Below, one piece after another: positions 56,904 through 64,000 of a DNA stretch of 64,000 nt. Each line of letters begins with the position of its first letter. The first letter of the stretch is position 1. Below the pieces are notes generated by a model. The model made no database searches and had not been told where the DNA came from. It saw nothing but the letters and a program-made list of their open reading frames with translations. The DNA lies in contig JAUXNQ010000062.1 of NCBI GenBank assembly GCA_030682715.1, positions 1 to 64,000 on the forward strand. Reading direction: 5' to 3'. The DNA comes from Methylotenera sp. (GTDB taxonomy: Bacteria > Pseudomonadota > Gammaproteobacteria > Burkholderiales > Methylophilaceae). A program made the translations under genes and the position numbers.

Positions 56904-57554
56904 ATGAAAACCATTGGCATTTTTGGCGGCACGTTCAACCCTATTCATTTTGGGCACTTACGCATGGCGCAAGAGCTTGCAGTGGGTTTGAATATCGATT
57001 CAATACGCTTTATCCCTTCTGCAAACCCACCACATAAAAGCACACATAATATTAGCGCATCGCATCGCGCTGCGATGGTGGATTTGGCAATTGCCAACAA
57101 CCCATTATTCCACTTAGATGATCAAGAGCTAAAAAGAACTGGTCACTCATACACCATCGATACACTGCAAAACTTACGTGATGAGTTGGGGCATGAAGTT
57201 AGCATCATATTATTGATGGGGAGCGACGCTTTTACACAATTTGACACTTGGCATCGCTGGCAAGAAATCATCACGCTATGCCATATTGCAATGGTGCTAC
57301 GCCCTCAAACCAGCAAAATACAGCCTAACCCCAAGCTATCATCAACCCTAGAAAACTTTCTGCACAACCATTACACAGAAACAAGTAATGATTTACACAC
57401 TAGCCCAGCAGGCCATATCACGATGCGACAAATTACAGCGTTAGATATTTCATCAACCGCAATTCGTGATGCCTTTCAGCGCGATAACTCTGCACGCTAT
57501 TTAATGCCAGATAGCGTGATTGATTACATTCAAGCACATCAACTTTACCAATAA
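56904..57554 (+). CDS. nadD: Nicotinate-nucleotide adenylyltransferase NadD
   Basis: Adenylates nicotinate mononucleotide in NAD synthesis. The 216 residues begin GIFGGTFNPIHFGHLRMAQE with the HxGH-type nucleotide site (H-F-G-H), then FIPSANPPHKS, ILLMGSDAFTQFDTWHRW near residue 110, and end ISSTAIRDAF...LMPDSVIDYIQAH. The usual rsfS-rlmH partners do not follow. Confidence 0.96.
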   Translation: MKTIGIFGGTFNPIHFGHLRMAQELAVGLNIDSIRFIPSANPPHKSTHNISASHRAAMVDLAIANNPLFHLDDQELKRTGHSYTIDTLQNLRDELGHEVSIILLMGSDAFTQFDTWHRWQEIITLCHIAMVLRPQTSKIQPNPKLSSTLENFLHNHYTETSNDLHTSPAGHITMRQITALDISSTAIRDAFQRDNSARYLMPDSVIDYIQAHQLYQ

Positions 57555-57629
57555 GCAGTAACTCAATGTATGATTATCAGCATAAACTCAAGATGCTTTC
57601 CATACACCCTATCCATGCGAGTTAATGCC

Positions 57630-59201
57630 ATGAAATACTATCTAAAGAATATTGACCAAAGGCTGCCGCTTACTTTTATATTAGCGCTATCACTGATCGT
57701 CAGCGCCTGCGGCGTTAACCCTGTGACAAAAAAACGTGAGTTTCAATTTGTCTCCGAGTCACAGGAAATTTCTATTGGCACACAACATTATTCACCTACT
57801 CGCCAATCTCAGGGTGGTGATTATGTACTTGACCCAGAACTTACGGCATACATACAAAGTGTTGGCAATAAATTAGCTGCGGTATCCGACCGTAAACTCC
57901 CTTATGAATTTAATCTGTTAAATGATTCAGTGCCTAACGCATGGGCAATGCCGGGCGGAAAAATTGCATTTAACCGCGGCCTGCTTTATGAACTAAACAG
58001 TGAGGCAGAGTTAGCCGCTGTGATGGGTCATGAGCTAGTACATGCGGCGGCTCGACATGGCGCCCAAGGCATGGAGCGTGGCGTATTATTGCAAGGTGCG
58101 ATGATTGCCGTTGGCATTGGTGCACAGAACACAGATTATGCAAACCTGATTGTGGGCGGTGCACAGGCTGGTGCGCAATTGGTGAATAGTAAATATGGTC
58201 GTGATGCCGAAAGCGAATCAGATTTATACGGCATGCAATATATGAAAAAAGCAGGTTACGACCCATCTGCCGCCGTCACATTACAAGAGACATTTGTACG
58301 ATTAAGCGCAGACAGAAAAAGTAATTTCATCGAAGGCCTGTTTGCAAGCCACCCGCCTTCACAAGCCCGTGTAGATGCAAATAAAGAAACGCTTAAACTA
58401 ATTGGCGCTGGTGGAGAATGGGGTAAAGAGATTTATGCTAAGAAAACAGCTAAATTAAGAGCAACCCAAGGTGCTTACAAAGCCTATGACGATGCAGTTA
58501 AAGCCCTTAGTGAAAAAAATATTGATAAAGCTAAATCTCTGGTTAACCAAGCTATCGCAGGTGAGCCACGCGAGGCACGCTTTCAGGAGTTGTTAGGCGA
58601 CATTGCACTGACAGAGAAAAAGCCACAAGATGCCTTAAAACTTTACGCAAAAGCCATCAATATGCAGCCTGATTACTTCAAGCCTCACATCCAAAGCGGC
58701 ATTGCCTTATTCAATATGGGTAAAAAGACAGAAGCAGAGCCGTTTCTAAAACGCGCCAATGAGTTATTGCCGACGGCACCTGGACACGCATTATTAGGCC
58801 AAATTGCGGAAAGCAGAGGCCAAACTGAGGTTGCGTTGCAGCACTATCAAGTAGCTGCTGGTTCCAACTCAGATATCGGTAAAGATGCTATCGCCAGAGC
58901 GGTACGGTTAGATTTGCCACGCAACCCAGCCAAATACATCAAATCAGGCATACAGAGTGATAATTTAGGCAATTTATTTGCAGTCGTTCAAAATGATACG
59001 CCAGTAGCGCTAAGCCGTGTGCAAGTGCGCGTCATTCAATATAACGAAAATGGACGCGCGATTGGGCAGAGTCAGCCACTATGGATTAATGGGGTTGCCT
59101 CTGGCAAACGAAATCAGGTTTCTGTAGGGACTCGAATTACAGATGCCAAAGCGATCAACTTGTATAAAGTCGTCGTTGAAAGTGCCAGCATCACAGAATA
59201 A
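57630..59201 (+). CDS. M48 metalloprotease lipoprotein with TPR repeats (BepA-like)
   Basis: Periplasmic zinc protease, likely for outer-membrane quality control. The signal peptide ends in LSLIVSACGVNP, a lipobox with cysteine near residue 29 from ATG 57630; the frame has two earlier ATGs (57570, 57615) without this advantage. Zinc site VMGHELVHAAARHG (HExxH near residue 134) and the third ligand in DAESESDLYGMQYM near 195. TPR-like repeats occupy about 290-420, followed by a beta-rich tail. E. coli BepA has a similar layout. It converges on bioD. Confidence 0.85.
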   Translation: MKYYLKNIDQRLPLTFILALSLIVSACGVNPVTKKREFQFVSESQEISIGTQHYSPTRQSQGGDYVLDPELTAYIQSVGNKLAAVSDRKLPYEFNLLNDSVPNAWAMPGGKIAFNRGLLYELNSEAELAAVMGHELVHAAARHGAQGMERGVLLQGAMIAVGIGAQNTDYANLIVGGAQAGAQLVNSKYGRDAESESDLYGMQYMKKAGYDPSAAVTLQETFVRLSADRKSNFIEGLFASHPPSQARVDANKETLKLIGAGGEWGKEIYAKKTAKLRATQGAYKAYDDAVKALSEKNIDKAKSLVNQAIAGEPREARFQELLGDIALTEKKPQDALKLYAKAINMQPDYFKPHIQSGIALFNMGKKTEAEPFLKRANELLPTAPGHALLGQIAESRGQTEVALQHYQVAAGSNSDIGKDAIARAVRLDLPRNPAKYIKSGIQSDNLGNLFAVVQNDTPVALSRVQVRVIQYNENGRAIGQSQPLWINGVASGKRNQVSVGTRITDAKAINLYKVVVESASITE

Positions 59202-59205
59202 ATTT

Positions 59206-59222
59206 GCTTAAGTAAGCTTTTT
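59206..59222 (+). terminator. Weak terminator after the M48 protease gene
   Basis: GCTTAAGTAAGC is a short perfect palindrome followed by five T. The stem is small, so the call is tentative. Its position just after the stop fits. Confidence 0.35.
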
Positions 59223-59234
59223 GAGAAAAGACGA

Positions 59235-59900
59235 TTACTTTGCCATCAATAAATCGGTGTTGAAATGTACGTCTTTTTGCCAGCGCACTACACTGATACA
59301 TGGTGTGGCAATACGTTGCTGCAAGCTCGCTAAGTTTTCTTCGAAAACAGGCATCTCAGCATCCACTTGATTAGCTACCCAGCCAGCCAATGTTAATCCG
59401 CAGGCTTTGATAGCCGCTACCGTGAGCAAGGCATGGTTAATACAACCTAAGCGCATACCTACCACCAATATAATAGGAATATTCAATGTGACCGCCAAAT
59501 CGGCTAAGGTCTCCTGCCTATTCAATGGCACAAGAAAACCACCCGCACCCTCTACGACCACGACCTCAGCTAATTGCGTTAACTCATGGTATGCCTGCTT
59601 AATCTTTCCACAATCAATAATCTCCCCTGCTTGCTCTGCGGCAATATGGGGGGCAATGGCTGGTGCAAAACGATACGGATTAATCAGATCTAACGGGGCA
59701 ACAACATTACTCGCTACGGATAATGCAAGCACGTCATCATTCAGTAAGTCACCATCGGCTGTCAATGTACAACCTGAAGCAATCGGCTTCATGCCTATTG
59801 TTTGATGCCCTTTTGTAGCAAAGTGCTTGACCAACGCACTAGCAACATAGGTCTTGCCGACATTGGTATCAGTGCCAATAATAAAATAGGATTGTTTCAT
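59235..59900 (-). CDS. bioD: Dethiobiotin synthase
   Basis: Closes the ureido ring of dethiobiotin from DAPA, CO2 and ATP. The 221 residues start FIIGTDTNVGKTYVASALVK (P-loop), then GMKPIASGC, VVEGAGGFLVPL near residue 120 and GWVANQVD. It is the last gene of the minus-strand biotin operon. Confidence 0.96.
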   Translation of the reverse strand: MKQSYFIIGTDTNVGKTYVASALVKHFATKGHQTIGMKPIASGCTLTADGDLLNDDVLALSVASNVVAPLDLINPYRFAPAIAPHIAAEQAGEIIDCGKIKQAYHELTQLAEVVVVEGAGGFLVPLNRQETLADLAVTLNIPIILVVGMRLGCINHALLTVAAIKACGLTLAGWVANQVDAEMPVFEENLASLQQRIATPCISVVRWQKDVHFNTDLLMAK

Positions 59901-59931
59901 GCTGATTAATTAGGCAACAACACCAATAACA

Positions 59932-60837
59932 TTAGTATTTCTTACGTGTAAAATTAATGGGTACGGCACCATCTGGCAACATTTCTTTATCTTTCGCGCG
60001 CCATGCATGCCCATACACCACTTCAAATGTCGCAGGCAATTTTCCATCTTGTCTAAACTGCTCGTACTCAGCCTCTAATTTTGCAAAGAAACTACGCCCC
60101 AATAAACCTCGGGCACGGCCATCCGTAGCATTATGCGCACCGATATTTTTAAGATCACGCATCACGCTTTTCACATCATCGTAAGTGAGCGTAAATCGCT
60201 CAACATCCAATACGGGCGCACTAAAGCCCGCCCGCACCAAGGCATCGCCAATATCATGCATATCAATAAATCGGCTTACACTCGTGTACTCACTACCACT
60301 CGCCGCACTAGTTGCCACCCTTAACTCACGTAATGTATCAGGGCCAAACGTACTAAACATCAACAAACCTTCTGGCTGCAATACTCGGTGAAACTGTTGT
60401 AAAGCCGCATCTAAATCATTACACCACTGTATCGCTAGATTTGACCATACCAAACTGATACTTGAGTTGGTGATAGGCAAAGCCTCGATATCCGCACAAA
60501 CCAAGCGTTGTTTGGTGATACCGACTAGAGACTTGAGTAAAGGTAAGACGCCAATACTCGAGTATGTCTTACGGGTCTGTTGCAACATAGGGTATGCAAA
60601 ATCTAGTGACACTACTTGTGATGCTGGGTATTTTCTTTGTAGCGCATGACTACCTAATCCAGTACCACAACCAGCATCCAAGATCACCTGCGGATTTAAT
60701 TTAACCAAATCTAGGCGAGTTAACATTTCCTCACGCACCTGCTTTTGCAAAATGGCAGCCGCATCGTAAGTTTCAGCAGCACGGCCAAATGAAGCGCGCG
60801 CACGCGCTTTGTCTATGCGATAAATATCGTCCGTCAT
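59932..60837 (-). CDS. bioC: Malonyl-ACP O-methyltransferase BioC
   Basis: Methylates malonyl-ACP so that it can enter fatty acid synthesis as a pimeloyl precursor. The 301 residues begin RIDKARARASFGRAAETYD, typical of BioC, and have the SAM site VILDAGCGTGLGSHAL near residue 49, then VWSNLAIQWCNDL and FSTFGPDTLREL. It lies between bioH and bioD. Confidence 0.94.
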   Translation of the reverse strand: MTDDIYRIDKARARASFGRAAETYDAAAILQKQVREEMLTRLDLVKLNPQVILDAGCGTGLGSHALQRKYPASQVVSLDFAYPMLQQTRKTYSSIGVLPLLKSLVGITKQRLVCADIEALPITNSSISLVWSNLAIQWCNDLDAALQQFHRVLQPEGLLMFSTFGPDTLRELRVATSAASGSEYTSVSRFIDMHDIGDALVRAGFSAPVLDVERFTLTYDDVKSVMRDLKNIGAHNATDGRARGLLGRSFFAKLEAEYEQFRQDGKLPATFEVVYGHAWRAKDKEMLPDGAVPINFTRKKY

Positions 60838-60842
60838 GTTAA

Positions 60843-61655
60843 TTACTGCGCTTGGGGTTCTAAAAATTGGACAACCGCATCAATAAACTGCTCTTGATGT
60901 GATAAAAATGGTGCATGAGATGCACCAGCCATCACACGTAAAAAACCTACAGGTAGCGTTTTCATCATCCAGTGCGCCGCCTGAACAGGGGCTAAAGTAT
61001 CACGGTCTCCGTGTACTAATAACGTAGGTTTTCTTAAGTGTTCGATTTCTGCACGTAAATCTGTTTCTAACAATATATTCAGTGCACGATATAAGGTTTG
61101 CGATGTTGGCGTTGGACGCTCAGCAAATTTATTACGCAATAATTTAACGGTACTTCTTGCGTCATTCGACCCCATGCACTGCAAGGTTAGAAACTGCGTC
61201 ATGGTTTTGTGATAATCTTCATTGACGCTATCTGCAAAGTTACCAAACACTTCTGGCTCAATGCCAATATCCCAAGTGGATTTATATTCCACGCTTTCTT
61301 GATCAAAACTCTTATTCACAAAACATGGCGTAGCGCCAACAAGCACTAATCTACGTACTAAATCTGGATAATCTAGTGCTATTCGCATTGCAACCTGTGC
61401 GCCTAAAGACCAACCAACAACATCCGCATGGGCAGGCAAAACTTCTGCCACTTTTTCAGCCGTAGCATGTAAATGAAACGGCTCTATTGGGCGGCTTAAA
61501 CCCATGCCTGGCAAATCAATGATATGTAGCGTGAATAGCTTGCTTAGTTTTTTGACCAAAGGCTGCCATACTGCACCATTCATTCCCCATCCATGTAGTA
61601 ATACAAGATTAGGGCCAGTGCCTATCACTTCAACATGCAGGTGGTTAGCAATCAT
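60843..61655 (-). CDS. bioH: Pimeloyl-ACP methyl ester carboxylesterase BioH
   Basis: Removes the methyl group when the pimeloyl chain is finished. The 270-residue alpha/beta hydrolase has LVLLHGWGMNGAVW, the nucleophile elbow VVGWSLGAQVAMRIA near residue 82, the acid in LVHGDRDTLAP near 219 and the histidine in MAGASHAPFLSH near 245. The start overlaps the bioF stop by 4 bp, consistent with an operon; this pairing with bioC gives a complete BioC-BioH route. Confidence 0.95.
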   Translation of the reverse strand: MIANHLHVEVIGTGPNLVLLHGWGMNGAVWQPLVKKLSKLFTLHIIDLPGMGLSRPIEPFHLHATAEKVAEVLPAHADVVGWSLGAQVAMRIALDYPDLVRRLVLVGATPCFVNKSFDQESVEYKSTWDIGIEPEVFGNFADSVNEDYHKTMTQFLTLQCMGSNDARSTVKLLRNKFAERPTPTSQTLYRALNILLETDLRAEIEHLRKPTLLVHGDRDTLAPVQAAHWMMKTLPVGFLRVMAGASHAPFLSHQEQFIDAVVQFLEPQAQ

Positions 61656-62815
61656 GCGGTGAGCTCACTTTCAGCCTGATGAATCGCTTCAACAAGCTTC
61701 TTCATATCATCTAATGTGTGTGCCGCCGATAGCGATATGCGCAGCCTTGCAGTACCCACAGGCACGGTAGGCGGACGGATTGCTGGCACTAAAATGCCAC
61801 AAGTTTGTAAATACTCACTTAGCGCCAATGCCTCTTTATTGCAGCCTACAACCAAGGGCTGAATTGACGTATCAGAATCCATTAGCTGCCATTGATTGAG
61901 CTTAAGATTATTTTTCAAATAGGCGATTGAGCGATTAAGATTTGCACGCAAATCATCACCCTGCTCAATCAACTTAACAGAGGCTGAAAGCGTGGCTGAC
62001 AAAGCTGGCGGTGCAGGTGTGGAATACACATAACTCTTAGCTTTTTGAATCAGATAATCAATCACAACTTGCTCACCCGCCACAAAAGCACCTGCAACGC
62101 CAGCGGCTTTACCTAATGTTGCCATCATGATGATACGTGGTGATTTAATCTTAAAGTGGCTCAATGACCCTTTCCCATGCTCACCTAACACACCAAAACC
62201 ATGCGCATCATCTAAATACAGATAAGCGTCATATTTCTCGCAAAGTGCTAGATATTCAGGGATAGGCGCTATGTCGCCATCCATGCTAAACACGGCATCC
62301 GCAGCAATCAATTTATGTTTAGCAGTACTAGCCTGTAGCAACTTTTCTAACGCAGCAACATCATTGTGTGGGTAACGTTGAAACTCGGCATGTGAGAAAT
62401 AAGCACCGTCATTTAAACAGGCATGATTTAACTTATCTGCGAATATTGCATCGCCTCGACCTGTCAGCGCACCAAGCACGCCAATATTTGCCATATAACC
62501 AGTAGAAAACAGCAGCGCGGCAGGCAGCTCAACAAATGCTGCAAGCTGCTTTTCTAATGCATCATGATAGCGATGATGCCCAGTAATCAAATTAGAGGCA
62601 CCGCTCCCGACACCAGAATCTCCAGCGGCTTTTTGCATGGCTTCAATTAAATCAGGGTGATTCGCCAAGCCTAGGTAATCATTACTGCAAAAAGAAAGAT
62701 ACGGTTGCTCATTTGCAACAATATGCTCTGCCTGTGGCGAATCTAACAAACGACGTTGGCGCAACAAACCATCGGCTTTGCGCTGGTCGAGTTCACGTTG
62801 TAAAGAAACTAACAT
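61652..62815 (-). CDS. bioF: 8-amino-7-oxononanoate synthase
   Basis: PLP enzyme that condenses pimeloyl-ACP with alanine. The 387 residues have FCSNDYLGLANHPDL near residue 42, GVGSGASNLITGHHRYHDALE, LDDAHGFGVLGEHGKG near residue 205 and the PLP lysine in ATLGKAAGVAGAFVAG near 240. It overlaps bioH and follows bioB by 8 bp. Confidence 0.97.
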   Translation of the reverse strand: MLVSLQRELDQRKADGLLRQRRLLDSPQAEHIVANEQPYLSFCSNDYLGLANHPDLIEAMQKAAGDSGVGSGASNLITGHHRYHDALEKQLAAFVELPAALLFSTGYMANIGVLGALTGRGDAIFADKLNHACLNDGAYFSHAEFQRYPHNDVAALEKLLQASTAKHKLIAADAVFSMDGDIAPIPEYLALCEKYDAYLYLDDAHGFGVLGEHGKGSLSHFKIKSPRIIMMATLGKAAGVAGAFVAGEQVVIDYLIQKAKSYVYSTPAPPALSATLSASVKLIEQGDDLRANLNRSIAYLKNNLKLNQWQLMDSDTSIQPLVVGCNKEALALSEYLQTCGILVPAIRPPTVPVGTARLRISLSAAHTLDDMKKLVEAIHQAESELTA

Positions 62816-62823
62816 TGTGTGTA

Positions 62824-63879
62824 TTAAATCTTGTTAATGCCAAGTTTGGCAAATAATTGCTTATCAGTCTCAGCTTCAGGATTACCTGTCGTTAGCAATT
62901 TCTCACCATAGAAAATACTGTTTGCACCCGCCAAAAAGCATAATGTCTGTATGCCTTCATGCATACTCTGACGCCCAGCAGATAAGCGCACAAAACTGTT
63001 TGGCATGGTAATGCGAGCCGCCGCGATTGTACGTACAAACTCTAATGGGTCTAGCTCTTCAGTTCCGTGTAAGGGTGTACCTTCTACTTGGGTTAATAGG
63101 TTAATAGGCACACTTTCTGGTGGGCGCTCCATATTAGCCAGCTGCGCCAGCAAACCAGCACGTTGATTACGTGATTCGCCCATCCCAATAATACCGCCAC
63201 TGCACACGTTGATATCAACGCTACGTACACGGTCTAATGTTTCTAATCGGTCTTGGTAAGTACGCGTAGTAATCACTTCACCGTAAAACTCTGGTGCAGT
63301 ATCCAAGTTATGATTGTAATAATCTAAACCCGCGTCTTTTAACTGCTCTGCTTGTCCTTCTTTTAACATACCCAAGGTTGCGCAAGTTTCTAGGCCCATC
63401 GCTTTAACTTCCGCAATCATTTTAAGCACAGGCTCTAAATCACGCTGTTTTGGGCCGCGCCAAGCAGCGCCCATACAGAAACGGCTGGCACCATTGTCTT
63501 TTGCCTCTTGTGCAGCCGCCAGCACATCATCCAAAGCCATTAATGGCTCACTTTCAACTTCCGTATGATAACGGGCAGCTTGCGGACAATAACCGCAATC
63601 TTCAGAACAACCACCAGTTTTAATCGAAAGTAAGGTACTAACCTGAACCGCATTAGGATCAAAGTTCGCACGATGTACTGTTTGCGCACGATGCATCAAA
63701 TCACTGAAAGGCATCTCAAATAACTCAACAATCTCAGCTACACTCCAACGATTGACTGTGTTTTCTTCATGCGAGTGCGACCCACATGATTTATTTAAAC
63801 CTGCTTTTAGGTGATCTGCATTGATAACCGCTTCATTAATAGGTGCTGTTACTTCTGAATGGGTAGATGACTCGAGCAT
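62824..63879 (-). CDS. bioB: Biotin synthase
   Basis: Radical SAM enzyme that inserts sulfur into dethiobiotin. The 351 residues carry [16 protein letters not shown] near residue 87, the CxxxCxxC cluster site, then [28 protein letters not shown], and [13 protein letters not shown]. An AAGGAA ribosome site lies a few bases before ATG 63879. The first 40 residues or so are a His- and Ser-rich extension that looks less conserved. It heads the bioBFHCD operon. Confidence 0.97.
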   Translation of the reverse strand: MLESSTHSEVTAPINEAVINADHLKAGLNKSCGSHSHEENTVNRWSVAEIVELFEMPFSDLMHRAQTVHRANFDPNAVQVSTLLSIKTGGCSEDCGYCPQAARYHTEVESEPLMALDDVLAAAQEAKDNGASRFCMGAAWRGPKQRDLEPVLKMIAEVKAMGLETCATLGMLKEGQAEQLKDAGLDYYNHNLDTAPEFYGEVITTRTYQDRLETLDRVRSVDINVCSGGIIGMGESRNQRAGLLAQLANMERPPESVPINLLTQVEGTPLHGTEELDPLEFVRTIAAARITMPNSFVRLSAGRQSMHEGIQTLCFLAGANSIFYGEKLLTTGNPEAETDKQLFAKLGINKI

Positions 63880-63956
63880 TGTATTTCCTTGTATATTTAC
63901 TAAGGTATCTTCACAAATGTGGTGATTAAGTGAAATTGAGATAGAATTTAAGCGTG

Positions 63957-63986
63957 ATTATACATTGTCAATAAAAGTGACTGCAA
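63957..63986 (-). promoter_or_regulatory. Candidate promoter of the biotin operon
   Basis: On the minus strand a perfect TATAAT (63957-63962) lies 18 bp after TTGCAG (63981-63986), a poor -35. The leader would be about 70 nt. I did not find a BirA-type operator (TTGTAAACC...GGTTTACAA). Confidence 0.4.
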
Positions 63987-64000
63987 ATTTTGAACAATAG

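Noticed and set aside
59407-59805. 132-residue plus-strand frame antisense to bioD
   Set aside because: Shadow frame of bioD; no ribosome site and no recognisable domain.
63880-64000. BirA operator upstream of bioB
   Set aside because: No TTGTAAACC-type dyad was found in the visible 121 bp. The operator may be absent or divergent.

Overview
The window looks like chromosomal DNA of a methylotrophic betaproteobacterium of the Methylophilaceae, most likely Methylotenera or a close relative. The evidence is moderate G+C (low 40s % by eye, not counted), betaproteobacterial versions of the housekeeping genes, a linked edd/eda pair (Entner-Doudoroff cleavage used with the ribulose monophosphate cycle), a bioBFHCD operon, and an lptD-surA-pdxA-rsmA block next to amgK/murU. 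The genus is an inference; no 16S rRNA gene is present. I saw no tRNA, rRNA, CRISPR array, transposase, integrase or phage gene.

Layout. (1) 1-2937: hrcA and hemH, with two copies of a short dispersed repeat with inverted ends. (2) 2938-8748: inner-core heptose synthesis and transfer (hldD, gmhA, hldE, waaF) and a membrane glycosyltransferase. (3) 8749-13863: an AT-rich accessory patch of surface-polysaccharide genes (SGNH acyltransferase, hexapeptide acyltransferase, two glycosyltransferase-like genes). (4) 13864-18001: a small kinase-fold protein, a HAD phosphatase, eda and edd. (5) 18185-29296: a second LPS-core block resembling the Pseudomonas core locus (carbamoyltransferase, tandem-kinase protein, phosphoethanolamine transferase with a broken N-terminus, LPS kinases, late acyltransferase, waaP, waaG, waaC, galE). 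(6) 29346-33629: grpE-dnaK-dnaJ with two good sigma-32 promoters. Between dnaK and dnaJ lies a four-helix-bundle gene of the 23S rRNA intervening-sequence type, frameshifted and enclosed by a 20-bp inverted repeat. (7) 33976-38345: cold-shock gene, pilB, pilC, dsbC. (8) 38439-43890: two ubiquinone hydroxylases, pepP, murU, amgK. (9) 44173-49752: lptD, surA, pdxA, rsmA. (10) 49822-57554: a third repeat copy, adk, a conserved unknown gene, leuS, lptE, holA, proA, nadD. (11) 57630-63879: a BepA-like lipoprotein protease and the biotin operon on the minus strand.

How the genes fit together. Much of the window serves the outer membrane: heptose supply, core transfer, core phosphorylation and carbamoylation, lipid A acylation, LPS export (lptD/lptE), outer-membrane protein folding (surA, dsbC, BepA-like) and peptidoglycan sugar recycling (amgK/murU). 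The heat-shock genes are split: hrcA-hemH lies at the left edge and grpE-dnaK-dnaJ about 27 kb away, with the LPS genes between.

The two observations I consider most worth following are the intervening-sequence-like element between dnaK and dnaJ, and the three-copy modular repeat family, whose copies differ by gain or loss of hairpin-forming blocks.
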